Source of the DNA: Armatimonadota bacterium
GTDB lineage: Bacteria; Armatimonadota; HRBIN16
DNA: 64,000 nt
Assembly: GCA_026003175.1 (NCBI GenBank)
Contig: BPGT01000001.1
Span: forward strand, 1-64,000
Direction of reading: 5' to 3'
Below are positions 33,697-42,520 of the stretch, piece after piece. The translations under genes and the position numbers were made by a program. A model generated the notes under the pieces. It ran no database searches. It saw only the letters and a list, made by a program, of their open reading frames with translations, and was not told where the DNA came from. Position 1 is the first letter of the stretch; every line of letters starts with the position of its first letter.

Positions 33697-36186
33697 ATGC
33701 TAAAAAGCTCTATAGCGGTGCTGAGGCAATGGCTTATCGTGCAAAGCCTTGTCCTCTGCGCTCACGCGCAAGGGTTGATGGTGGGACAGGGTGTTTTTGC
33801 CGACCGTGACGGCGGCACACACCGCTGGCAAATAACGCCCGCGCATAGCTTGCAGTGGGATGGTCAGGTTTACCTGCCTGTCGGGGTGTGGTTTACCCCG
33901 CAGTTCCTGCGTGCTGATGCGACGGAAGCGGACTTTCAGCGCGACGCACAGCTGCTGGATGCTCTGGCGCGAGCGGGCGTTAACGATATATACATAGTTC
34001 CCCGTGACGCGGCGACGGCGATCCCCGCCGAGCGCTGGCAGCGCATTGTAGACGCGCTGGAATCGCGTAACTTGCGCTACGGTATCTCTTTGGGTGAAGT
34101 GGGACTGCCTGTCGCGCAGGGATATGTGGTAGCACCAGCTTCCAACCGTATCGCCAACATCGCGCAGAGCGGTGTTGTGGTCTTTCGTGCGCCGTATGCC
34201 GACCACGCGCTGACGTTTATCGTGGACACGCACGATAACAGTATCCTCAGCCACTCTCGGGTGAACGTCGAGCAAGGCGTCGGGCGTCTTCCCCTGCAGC
34301 TGCAGGAGGGCGTGCTGGCGGTAATGGTCGCCTATCCGCACCGCCCGCTGGTAGACGCAGGGGGATTTGTGCCCGATGTGTGGGAGGGCTATGACGCCTG
34401 GCGCGATGGAGTGCTGCAAACGCTGGGCAAGGTGCGATTCGGAAAAGGGCTCCGTTTTTTCACCGACCCGCTTGGGCGTTGGACACTGCCCCTGGAGGAC
34501 GACGGCATCGTGCCCTCGTCAGAGATGTTCCGCCTCGGCTTCGAGGCGTTCCTCTCCCGCAAGTATCAGACTCTAGAGAACCTGATGAGCGCGTGGGCGC
34601 TCTCGGAGCGCAATCTGGAGTCCTTCGCCGACGCCGCCCGCCAGCTCCCGCTGTGGCGAGGGCAGAAGGGTATCCCGCAGCTGCTGGACCTGCAGACAGG
34701 CAACCTGCGCCGGGTAGAGGCAGCCCGCTGTAGCTATTGGAAAGACATCAACCAGTATCGGCGGGAGGTGCTGCAGGAGGCGGCGGACCGCATGGCGGCG
34801 GTATTGAAGCGACACATCGCCGATGTACCCGTGCTGCTCAGCTGGCAGAGGTTTCATCCGGTATATGTGAGCACTCAGAATCAACCGGGTGTAGACGGGT
34901 TGCTGGTAGTGACAGCAGAGCACGGTGCAAACCTCGCCATCAAAAGCATGGCGCCTGCAATGGGACAGGCGACGGAATGCGTGCGCCCTACCTGGTTGTT
35001 GACCTCGTTGACGCACGATGTCAGGCAGGGCTACGCGGATAGCCAGACCCTGCACAGTGAGGCGGAGACTCTGGCACAGGCGGGCGGACGGGGCTGGTTC
35101 TGGCGAGTCACCGAGAGTACCGTAGACGCCACAGCCTTGCAGTGGCTGCGCTCCTTCCAGCAGTCCGTGCTGGCACGGGCGGAGTGGCAGCAACCGTCGA
35201 AGGTGCTGTTCTTTCCGCTGGCTGCCCTGGGCATCTGTGAGGTCAAGCGGCTGCCGGGCGATGTATGGTGGTTGCCTTCGGCTCGCCCGGGCAGTATTGT
35301 CAACGTGGGGCAAAACTATCGTGCCTACCAGCTCAGCACGCTAGGCGGGGAACAATACGTGATGTGGGCGGTGGACCGCGATCGCCCGACGAAGTTCCGT
35401 CTGACAGAGCCGCGCGTGCTCACCGCGCAGCTGCCCGATGGCACGCCAGTGAAAATCGGCGGCAAGGGACGCAACTTCTCGATAAAACTGCCCACCGTGC
35501 CGGTGGTATTCACTAACAGTGGCACGCTGTTTCCGGTAGAAGCTGCCGAAGACGCCATCAACGAGCTGGCAAGGCTGATTAAACTTGGAGAGGCGCGACG
35601 CACCGATGTGGGCACGGCACGCTTTCGCTGGCAGCAGGCGCGTGATAACCTCCGGGCTGGTCAGGTGTACACCGCCTATCTGCTTGCCAGCGAGGCACTG
35701 AACGAGTTAATCCAGCGGCTGGCACAATACCTGTGGATGGAGGCAGAAACAGCAGATGAAAGCAACTTCGACGAGGTAGTGGAACAGCCCTGGGCGAGCG
35801 GGGGCAAGCTCGTTCGGCTGCAAAACTTCAATGACCCGCCTGCGCGAGGTTACTTCCTGCGCTACCGGTTCGCGGTGAAGGAGGAAGGCAATTACACGCT
35901 CTGGGTGGCGTGCCGCCCGGAAGGCAGCTCGCCTCTGTTGTGGAGCATCGACGATAACGCCCCGCAGCCACCTGAAAGCAGCGTGCTTGTTGGTGAGTAC
36001 GGTGAGGGCTTTGGATGGATACGCATGGGCACGGTGAGGTTGTCGCCGGGCTTCCACAACCTCGAACTGAGAGTAGTTAACCGCGCCGGGGAGGGAGTCA
36101 AACCCTACGTACAATGGTGCGACGTGGTGCTGTTGAGCGCCGAGAATATTATCCCGCAAGGTACAACCAAGCCACCCGTCAGGTAA
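33697..36186 (+). CDS. Exported glycoside-hydrolase-like protein with C-terminal beta domain
   Basis: An 829-residue protein with a signal peptide (WLIVQSLVLCAHAQG). Residues 50 to 450 look like a TIM barrel with LPVGVWFTPQFLRADATEAD near the start and repeated beta-alpha patterns, distantly like GH42-type or family-unassigned beta-glycosidases. The last 140 residues (YLWMEAETADESNFDEVVEQ, then LRYRFAVKEEGNYTLWVACR) form a carbohydrate-binding jelly-roll-like domain. No certain catalytic pair. The ATG at 33697 is chosen over an upstream TTG. It leads an operon with the next three genes. Confidence 0.6.
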   Translation: MLKSSIAVLRQWLIVQSLVLCAHAQGLMVGQGVFADRDGGTHRWQITPAHSLQWDGQVYLPVGVWFTPQFLRADATEADFQRDAQLLDALARAGVNDIYIVPRDAATAIPAERWQRIVDALESRNLRYGISLGEVGLPVAQGYVVAPASNRIANIAQSGVVVFRAPYADHALTFIVDTHDNSILSHSRVNVEQGVGRLPLQLQEGVLAVMVAYPHRPLVDAGGFVPDVWEGYDAWRDGVLQTLGKVRFGKGLRFFTDPLGRWTLPLEDDGIVPSSEMFRLGFEAFLSRKYQTLENLMSAWALSERNLESFADAARQLPLWRGQKGIPQLLDLQTGNLRRVEAARCSYWKDINQYRREVLQEAADRMAAVLKRHIADVPVLLSWQRFHPVYVSTQNQPGVDGLLVVTAEHGANLAIKSMAPAMGQATECVRPTWLLTSLTHDVRQGYADSQTLHSEAETLAQAGGRGWFWRVTESTVDATALQWLRSFQQSVLARAEWQQPSKVLFFPLAALGICEVKRLPGDVWWLPSARPGSIVNVGQNYRAYQLSTLGGEQYVMWAVDRDRPTKFRLTEPRVLTAQLPDGTPVKIGGKGRNFSIKLPTVPVVFTNSGTLFPVEAAEDAINELARLIKLGEARRTDVGTARFRWQQARDNLRAGQVYTAYLLASEALNELIQRLAQYLWMEAETADESNFDEVVEQPWASGGKLVRLQNFNDPPARGYFLRYRFAVKEEGNYTLWVACRPEGSSPLLWSIDDNAPQPPESSVLVGEYGEGFGWIRMGTVRLSPGFHNLELRVVNRAGEGVKPYVQWCDVVLLSAENIIPQGTTKPPVR

Positions 36187-36192
36187 AATCGC

Positions 36193-36987
36193 ATGGAGAA
36201 GCCTGCCTCACCCACTATCACCTTCTTCCGGGCGTTGCGCAACGCGACGGGCGACGCCTACGACCGACTTGGCTTGACGCTGGCGAGCAGCCTGTTATGG
36301 TTTGCGACTGCGACGCTGATGCTCGCCGCGATAGCCGTGAGTGTAGCCACGCGCACGCAACAGGTTCTGGTGGTGCTAGGGGTGTTTTTCATCGGTTCGG
36401 TGTTGCTGAGCGAAGTGTGGGCGGGATGCGTGTACCTGGCATATCGCATCGCCACGCGCGATGAACCCTCCCTGCTTTGCTTTGTGGAGGCGTGGAGGGG
36501 TTTAGGATGGAAAACGCTATGGCTGGCAATCGTCCAGACCTTCGTCACGCTGGTCATTATCGCAAACATCGCATTGTATTTGCAGAGCAACTTGCTTTTT
36601 ATGCGGGTGTTTGGTGTGGTGATTGTATATATTCTGTTACTATGGATAACCGCTATACTGTATCAGTACCCACTGCTGGTGGAGCATGTGTTCGGTGCGT
36701 ATGCAGCAGAGCAGACCAAAGCGGGCTGGCTGCGGCGGGTGCTCCGCCGGTCGCTGCTGCTTACAATAGGCAACCTGCCCTTCAGCGCTGGCATGTTTGC
36801 TATCACGACGGCGTGGGCGATTTTCTGCTTTATCAGTGTGATCGGTCTTGCGCTGATGTATGCTGGCTTCGTGTCGCTGGCAGCAGTGTACTGGACACGC
36901 GCACTCCTGATAAACTACGGGGTGATTGTGCTGCCACCAGAGCCGGAGATTATTCCCGATGAGCAGTTTCGCCTGCCAGAGGAGTGA
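36193..36987 (+). CDS. Six-helix membrane protein of unknown function
   Basis: A 264-residue protein with about six helices (LASSLLWFATATLMLAAIAV at residues 27-46 is the first). The layout weakly recalls the YesL/DUF624 proteins found with carbohydrate uptake genes. It starts 6 bp after the GH-like gene and is followed by the PfkB kinase, so a carbohydrate-related role is possible. No firm family. Confidence 0.6.
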   Translation: MEKPASPTITFFRALRNATGDAYDRLGLTLASSLLWFATATLMLAAIAVSVATRTQQVLVVLGVFFIGSVLLSEVWAGCVYLAYRIATRDEPSLLCFVEAWRGLGWKTLWLAIVQTFVTLVIIANIALYLQSNLLFMRVFGVVIVYILLLWITAILYQYPLLVEHVFGAYAAEQTKAGWLRRVLRRSLLLTIGNLPFSAGMFAITTAWAIFCFISVIGLALMYAGFVSLAAVYWTRALLINYGVIVLPPEPEIIPDEQFRLPEE

Positions 36988-37045
36988 GCGGAACACAGTA
37001 AGGAGCAACAAACGGATAGAACCACCCTGTCACGGAGGGAGCGAC

Positions 37046-37990
37046 ATGATAGAGGTAACCTGTCTGGGCATTCTGGTCGCCGATGTGGTCGGCAAACCGA
37101 TAGACACCTACCCCGAACGGGGTCGGCTCAATCTGGTGGAACGTATGGAGCTGCACAGCGGCGGTTGCGCAGCGAACACCGGTGTATCGCTGGCGAAAAT
37201 TGGCGTTAAGACCGCTGTCATCGGCAAGGTGGGCAATGACGGGTTCGGCGACTTTTTGGTGCAGGTGCTGCAAAAGCACGGCATCGACACGCGCGGGGTC
37301 AAACGCGACGAGAAGGAAGCCACCAGCGCGACGATGGTCATGGTACATAGCGACGGCGAACGCTCGTTCCTGCACTATATCGGCGCCAACGCCGCCCTGC
37401 GTCTGGAAGATGTGGACATGGACATCGTGCGCCAGAGTAAGGTGCTGCACGTCGCAGGCGCGCTGGTGATGCCCGGCATCGACGGCGAACCGACCGCAGA
37501 ACTACTGCGCCGGGCGAAAGAGATGGGTATCATCACCAGCTTCGATACCGTGTGGAACGCCAGCAGCGGCTGGATGAACACCGTCAAGCCCTGCCTGCCC
37601 TACGTGGACTACATGATCCCCAGCATCGAAGAGGCGAAAATGCTCACCGGCAAGGAGCACCCTGAAGACATCGCGCAGGTGTTTTTGGATCATGGCGTGA
37701 AAGTAGTGGGGCTGAAGATGGGCGAGCGGGGATGCTACATCCGTACGGCGGATACGAAAATCTCCATCCCGCGCTATCAGGTGGAGGCGGTGGATGCACT
37801 GGGCGCGGGCGACGCCTTTGCAGCAGGCTTCCTGACGGGCGTGGTCAAAGGCTGGGACCTCGAACAGACGGGACTCTTCGCCAACGCGGTGGGTGCGCTG
37901 TGCGTTACCGCTCTCGGTGCGACAACGGGCGTGCGCTCACTGGAAGAGACCTTAGAGTTCATGCAAAAGACGCCCCTGGCGTCAGGATGA
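37046..37990 (+). CDS. PfkB-family carbohydrate kinase
   Basis: A 314-residue ribokinase-fold kinase. The substrate lid GGCAANTGVSLAKIGVKTAV is PfkB signature 1. VEAVDALGAGDAFAAGFLTG is signature 2, with the catalytic Asp in GAGD. It phosphorylates a sugar or nucleoside at a primary hydroxyl; the substrate cannot be told. The ATG at 37046 has GGAG upstream; the frame upstream of it is not homologous. It lies between two membrane protein genes. Confidence 0.93.
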   Translation: MIEVTCLGILVADVVGKPIDTYPERGRLNLVERMELHSGGCAANTGVSLAKIGVKTAVIGKVGNDGFGDFLVQVLQKHGIDTRGVKRDEKEATSATMVMVHSDGERSFLHYIGANAALRLEDVDMDIVRQSKVLHVAGALVMPGIDGEPTAELLRRAKEMGIITSFDTVWNASSGWMNTVKPCLPYVDYMIPSIEEAKMLTGKEHPEDIAQVFLDHGVKVVGLKMGERGCYIRTADTKISIPRYQVEAVDALGAGDAFAAGFLTGVVKGWDLEQTGLFANAVGALCVTALGATTGVRSLEETLEFMQKTPLASG

Positions 37991-37991
37991 A

Positions 37992-38864
37992 ATGGACACC
38001 CCCAATCCCTTTCTGGAGATAGCACGCCAGGGCAGCAACGATTGGTGGCGGTATGGAGCGGGCATAGGGATCATCTTTATCGGCTGGACAGGGGGGCAGG
38101 TCGCATTGAACTTGCCCCTGCTGCTCAGCGGCACAGATACTGCCCATGCCGACCTGCTATTGCTGACCGCCCTGCTTCTCAGCTTTGTACCTGCGCTGGT
38201 GGCAGTGGTGGTAGTGGTACGTTTACTGCATGGCAGACCGTTTCTTTCCCTCGTCACGCCCTGCAAGCAGGTGAGATGGGCAAGGGTAGCCATCGGTTTT
38301 GGGGCATGGTTGGCGCTCGCAACGGTGGCAGCAGCGATCGAGGCAATGCTCTATCCGGGCAGGTATCAACCTACCTCCGACCCGCTGAGCGTGTTGCCCT
38401 TCCTGCTGGTAGCCGCGCTGCTGATACCCGTTCAGGCGGGCACCGAAGAGCTGGTGTACCGTGGCTACCTGTTGCAGGGGATGGGGTTGCTCTTGCAGCA
38501 GCCTCTGTTACTGGCAACTCTCAATGGCGCATTGTTTGCTCTTCCCCACGCCGCCAACCCCGAAACCTCAGTGAGTTTGCTGAAAGCGCTTTCCCTGTAT
38601 TTCCTCGCAGGTTTTTTCTGGGCGCTGGTCACCCTGCGCTCTGGTACGCTGGAGCTGGCTTGGGGAGCGCACACTGCAAATAACTTCTTCACTGTCGTGG
38701 TGGCAAACTATGAGACAACCGCCCTGCCCAGCCACTCTTTCTTTGTGGTCAAAGAGATAGACATCAACTACCAGCTGCTGACGATACTGGTGGGCATGGG
38801 GTTGTTCTACCTGCTGCTGGCGCGCCCCGCACGTCACGAGACCACTCCGGTGGCACTGGAGTAA
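37992..38864 (+). CDS. CPBP-family intramembrane metalloprotease
   Basis: A 290-residue protein with about eight helices. Motif 1 is GTEELVYRGYLLQG (EExxxR), motif 2 is NGALFALPHAANPE (FxxxH) and motif 3 is WGAHTANNFF (HxxxN). Begins 1 bp after the PfkB stop. Second CPBP protein in the window; only 10-20% alike to the first by eye. Confidence 0.9.
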   Translation: MDTPNPFLEIARQGSNDWWRYGAGIGIIFIGWTGGQVALNLPLLLSGTDTAHADLLLLTALLLSFVPALVAVVVVVRLLHGRPFLSLVTPCKQVRWARVAIGFGAWLALATVAAAIEAMLYPGRYQPTSDPLSVLPFLLVAALLIPVQAGTEELVYRGYLLQGMGLLLQQPLLLATLNGALFALPHAANPETSVSLLKALSLYFLAGFFWALVTLRSGTLELAWGAHTANNFFTVVVANYETTALPSHSFFVVKEIDINYQLLTILVGMGLFYLLLARPARHETTPVALE

Positions 38865-39081
38865 GCAGGCGCGCGGAACCGTTGAAACTTTCTGCGCGTA
38901 TTCTGCGTCTATATATGCCGGTAAACATCCTCAAACCAGTTGGAGGTGCGACCACTACAGGCGACACGTACTGACCTCGAAACGCCCTTTTGCAGGGCAC
39001 CCGTTCACCGCAAGGGGGGATTTTTTGCCTCTGCGGGGACGGTAAGAACCTTGACAATCTCAACAAAAGGAGGTCAGTACG

Positions 39082-39765
39082 ATGGCTTTCTCACTGTCTG
39101 TGGACATCCACACTCCGCCCACCATGCGCCCCGAAACCGTCCGGCGCATCGTGGAGTATGCTCATTCCACCGCGCAATTGCTCGGCTTTGCCTGGGTAGC
39201 TCCTGTTATCGAACTGGGGCAGATGGAGATTTTGGAGGCGTTGAGCACGCTTCACGAAGAGACGGCGGAAATCTCTGACGCGGTGCGTTACGCGCGCGAT
39301 ATGCTGTATGACAGCGTCATCGGGCCGGACTTCCCCTCTGAAGAGAACCATCAGCAGATATCGCCTAGCTACGCGATAGGCTTCAGCGCCAAGACCGGCA
39401 GGGGATGCAGCATATTGCATTTTGTGTTCGTCAAGTATCCGCCCGAAGTGGTGCTGCATAAGCCAAAACTCGCGGTAGGCTGGCATCTGTCCGCTGTTAT
39501 CTACGAACACAGCGCGCACCGGATCTCGCCGACCAACTTTGTGCAGTGCCATCTGCGCAACGTGACGCTGTTTCGACAGGTCAAGCGGCGGTTTCCGTTC
39601 CTTCAGGTGTGCGTCGACGACGAGGGCGAGTACTGGCGAAGCCAGAACCTCGACCGCCTGCTAGACCATATCGACACGCACGAGAGGCTGTTGGCGGCTG
39701 TTTTTGGCGCATTGCAAGACGGTGGCATGGACGTGGAAGTGATCAACCTGGATTTAGACGAGTAG
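39082..39765 (+). CDS. Hypothetical protein, 227 residues
   Basis: A soluble protein starting MAFSLSVDIHTPPTMRPETV, with a strong ribosome site AAAAGGAGG (spacing 8). It alternates helical and beta stretches (LHFVFVKYPPEVVLHKPKLA) and has an acidic end (GMDVEVINLDLDE). A Rho-independent terminator follows at once, so it is probably a single-gene unit or the end of the operon above. No family recognised. Confidence 0.65.
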   Translation: MAFSLSVDIHTPPTMRPETVRRIVEYAHSTAQLLGFAWVAPVIELGQMEILEALSTLHEETAEISDAVRYARDMLYDSVIGPDFPSEENHQQISPSYAIGFSAKTGRGCSILHFVFVKYPPEVVLHKPKLAVGWHLSAVIYEHSAHRISPTNFVQCHLRNVTLFRQVKRRFPFLQVCVDDEGEYWRSQNLDRLLDHIDTHERLLAAVFGALQDGGMDVEVINLDLDE

Positions 39766-39775
39766 ACTAAGAGAG

Positions 39776-39804
39776 GGGCATCTCTTCGTGAGATGCCCTT
39801 TTTT
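39776..39804 (+). terminator. Rho-independent terminator
   Basis: GGGCATCTC (39776-39784) pairs with GAGATGCCC (39790-39798), loop TTCGT, followed by six T residues. Confidence 0.92.
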
Positions 39805-39824
39805 GTATATCCCGGTAAGCCCCT

Positions 39825-39852
39825 TTGCCAAGTGCTTCTGTTATGGTATGAT
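39825..39852 (+). promoter_or_regulatory. Candidate promoter for the KaiC-like operon
   Basis: TTGCCA (39825-39830) and TATGAT (39847-39852) have a 16-bp spacer and lie just after a terminator. This leaves a 5' leader of about 135 nt. Confidence 0.45.
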
Positions 39853-39996
39853 GAATGGCGGAGTGACGCAGTTGGGGGAATTGTTCCGAACCTGCGTCGC
39901 TCGTGGGGACACGTGCGCGTTCCGGGATGTCATGGTGAAGTGTGCTTATTCGAGGCAGTCTTTCCACTGCGTCACACCCAATAAAAACGGTGTCAT

Positions 39997-41463
39997 ATGG
40001 TGAGGCGAATGAGAAAAGCATCTTCACGAGTTCCCACCGGTATTGCCGGTCTGGATGAGGTGCTGGGAGGAGGTCTTATTCCCCAGCGAGCGTACCTGCT
40101 GCGGGGTGCTCCTGGTACAGGCAAGACACTCGTCGGACTGCATTTCCTCGTGTCTGGGGCGCGGCGAGAGAAACCCCTGTTTATTGCACTGGATGAGCCG
40201 GAGTACAAGGTGCGTCAGAATGCTGCCAGTGTCGGTCTGGACCTGCGAGGAGTGCACTTCCTGGACCTCACTCCTTCCTCCGATTTCTTCGCGCAGATAC
40301 AAACGTACGACCTGTTCACACCGGCGGAGGTAGAGCGTGCACCGGTTACCCAAATGCTGGTGGAACGCGTGCGAGAGCTGAAGCCTAAACGGGTCTTCGT
40401 GGACTCGATGACGCATTTCCGTTATTTCGCACCAAATGAGTTCGAATATCGCAAGCAGGTGCTGTCGTTTCTGCGCTTTCTGACTGAGCAGGGTGCCACC
40501 GTCATATTCACCTCCGAAGGCAGCGCCCTCGCCCCCGATGATGACCTGCAGTCGCTGAGCGACGGCGTTATCCATCTGGAAATGAATGGGGACAACAGGC
40601 GGCTGCGAGTGACCAAGATGCGGGGCTCTTCCTTCCGCACGGGTGTACACGCGCTACGAATCAACGGGCAGGGCGTGCAGGTTTACCCGCAGATTTTGCC
40701 CGAGCCGGGGCGATTTACCGCTGTGCAGGAGCGAGTCTCGTCAGGCGTGCGGGATCTGGACGCCCTGTTGCACGGTGGTCTGGAGCGCGGCACTATCGTA
40801 CTCCTCACTGGTGCGAGCGGCGTAGGCAAGACCACATTGGGAATGCAGTGGATGAAAGAAGCCGCCGTACGGGGCGAACGTTCGGTAGTGTATTCTTTCG
40901 AGGAGGAGGTGCCCATTATCCTGGCGCGTTGCGCTTCGGTAGGTATCCCCGCTGCTTCGATGGTAGAGCAGGGTAAGTTATCGCTGGTGAAAGTAGAGCC
41001 TTTGCAACATTCCGCAACCGAGTTCGCCTATATGGTACGTGAAGAGGTGGAAGAGCGTGGCGCGCGTATCGTGATGATGGATAGCGTGGCAGGATACCGT
41101 CTATCCCTGCACGGAGAAGACCTAGTAGGGCAGCTGCACGCGCTGTGTAAGTGGCTGCAAAGCCGCGGGGTAGTCACCTTGCTGATTAACGAAACGCACA
41201 CGGTATCCGGTCCGCTCTTGATCAGCGAGGTGGGGCTGAGTTACCTGGCGGATACGGTATTGTTCCTGCGCTATGCGGAAAAGTACACGCCGCAGGGGGC
41301 GGTGCTGACGCGGGTAATAGGCGTGCTAAAAAAACGCATGAGTGATTTTGACCATACCCTTCGCGAATTCCGTATCACTCCTGAAGGTATTCAGGTAGGA
41401 CAGCCCATCCCCAACTTGCGCAATATTGTCGCAGATACGCCGGTCTGGGAAGAAGGCATATGA
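39997..41463 (+). CDS. KaiC-like tandem RecA-fold ATPase
   Basis: A 488-residue protein with two RecA/KaiC domains. The first has GIAGLDEVLGGGLI then Walker A GAPGTGKT (residues 37-44) and FIALDEPEYKVRQ. The second has GVRDLDALLHGGLERGTIVL then GASGVGKT (near 272-279) and MDSVAGYRL. It overlaps the next kinase gene by 4 nt. Such KaiC-like proteins outside cyanobacteria occur with histidine kinases and are thought to act in signalling; clock function is not implied. Starts at 39997 and 40009 are both possible. Confidence 0.9.
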   Translation: MVRRMRKASSRVPTGIAGLDEVLGGGLIPQRAYLLRGAPGTGKTLVGLHFLVSGARREKPLFIALDEPEYKVRQNAASVGLDLRGVHFLDLTPSSDFFAQIQTYDLFTPAEVERAPVTQMLVERVRELKPKRVFVDSMTHFRYFAPNEFEYRKQVLSFLRFLTEQGATVIFTSEGSALAPDDDLQSLSDGVIHLEMNGDNRRLRVTKMRGSSFRTGVHALRINGQGVQVYPQILPEPGRFTAVQERVSSGVRDLDALLHGGLERGTIVLLTGASGVGKTTLGMQWMKEAAVRGERSVVYSFEEEVPIILARCASVGIPAASMVEQGKLSLVKVEPLQHSATEFAYMVREEVEERGARIVMMDSVAGYRLSLHGEDLVGQLHALCKWLQSRGVVTLLINETHTVSGPLLISEVGLSYLADTVLFLRYAEKYTPQGAVLTRVIGVLKKRMSDFDHTLREFRITPEGIQVGQPIPNLRNIVADTPVWEEGI

Positions 41464-42515
41464 ATCGTCTGTTGTTGATGCTGGCAAATAAGGCGAACCT
41501 GCGCCTGCTGGAGAATACGCTGGCAGGTCGTTACAGCCTGTTCCTGTTCGACGAGACGCGGTACCGGGGCGGTCTGCGCGCATGTGACCTGATTATCGTG
41601 GATGGTATGATGCTTGAGCAATATATGGATGCCATCGTCTCCGCCAAGCACGAGTCTTTGCCGGTGTTTTTGCCAGTGCTACTGGTTACCTCAAGGCGCA
41701 ACGTCGGACTGGCAACCCGCAACCTCTGGAAATCCATCGATGAAGTCATCCTGACGCCGATTGAGCGCGTTGAGTTACAAGCTCGGGTGGAAGTGATGTT
41801 GCGTGCCAGGCAGCTCTCGGCGGAGTTGTACCAGCGCAATCAGGAGATGGAGGCGTTTGTTCATGCTGTTGTCCACGAGCTGCGTACGCCATTACGGGCG
41901 ATGGCGGGCTTTGCAGAGGCGATCATAGAGGATGCTGCACTGCCCGAAAACTGTGAAGCGGTTGCTCACCTGCAACGCATCATGCAGGCTTCGCAGCAGA
42001 TGAAGCGCATCCTGGATTCCCTGCTCACTTTTGCGCGACTTGGGCGTGAGGTCCAGATGCAAACGGTCTGGCTCCAGCCGCTCATAGACGGCTGTCTGCG
42101 CGACTTAGAGAAGGAAATTGCCAGTACAATGGCGCAAATAGACTGCGAAATAGAGTGCAACGTGGCGGAAGCCGACCCACTTTTGCTGAAGATAGTGGTG
42201 GGAAACCTGATTTCCAACGCGCTGAAGTTTCGGTACGAAGGAAGAGTACCTCAGATTCGTATCCGCGCTTACCAGCGGGGCGAGTTCTGCCGGATCGAAG
42301 TGCAGGACAACGGCATCGGGATATCTTCGGAAGACATGGCGCGGATATTTGCCCCGTTCACGCGTCTGCATGGGGCAGAAGAGTATACAGGTGTGGGATT
42401 AGGGCTGAGCATTGTGAAAAAAGCCATTACGTTAATGGGAGGACACTACGGCGTGGTGTCTTCCACTAATGAGGGCAGTACATTCTGGGTAGAACTGCCT
42501 ATAGTAGAGGGGTGA
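41460..42515 (+). CDS. Histidine kinase with an N-terminal receiver-like domain
   Basis: A 351-residue protein. Residues 1 to 115 have a CheY-like fold (ACDLIIVDGMMLEQYMD) with a DG in place of the usual DxxMP, so it may be a degenerate receiver. The HisKA box has FVHAVVHELRTPLRAMAGFA with His139. The ATPase domain has NLISNALKF, VQDNGIGISSEDMARIF and TGVGLGLSIVKKAI. No membrane segment, so it is a cytoplasmic kinase. It overlaps the KaiC-like gene by 4 nt and ends just before the next kinase. Confidence 0.9.
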   Translation: MNRLLLMLANKANLRLLENTLAGRYSLFLFDETRYRGGLRACDLIIVDGMMLEQYMDAIVSAKHESLPVFLPVLLVTSRRNVGLATRNLWKSIDEVILTPIERVELQARVEVMLRARQLSAELYQRNQEMEAFVHAVVHELRTPLRAMAGFAEAIIEDAALPENCEAVAHLQRIMQASQQMKRILDSLLTFARLGREVQMQTVWLQPLIDGCLRDLEKEIASTMAQIDCEIECNVAEADPLLLKIVVGNLISNALKFRYEGRVPQIRIRAYQRGEFCRIEVQDNGIGISSEDMARIFAPFTRLHGAEEYTGVGLGLSIVKKAITLMGGHYGVVSSTNEGSTFWVELPIVEG

Positions 42516-42520
42516 AGAGA

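Noticed and set aside
38865-39081. Structured RNA or tRNA in the gap before the 227-residue gene
   Set aside because: No tRNA arm pattern and no convincing nested stems were found; only a ribosome site is clear.
39997-41463. True circadian KaiC
   Set aside because: KaiA and KaiB are absent and the neighbours are histidine kinases; only the fold is shared.
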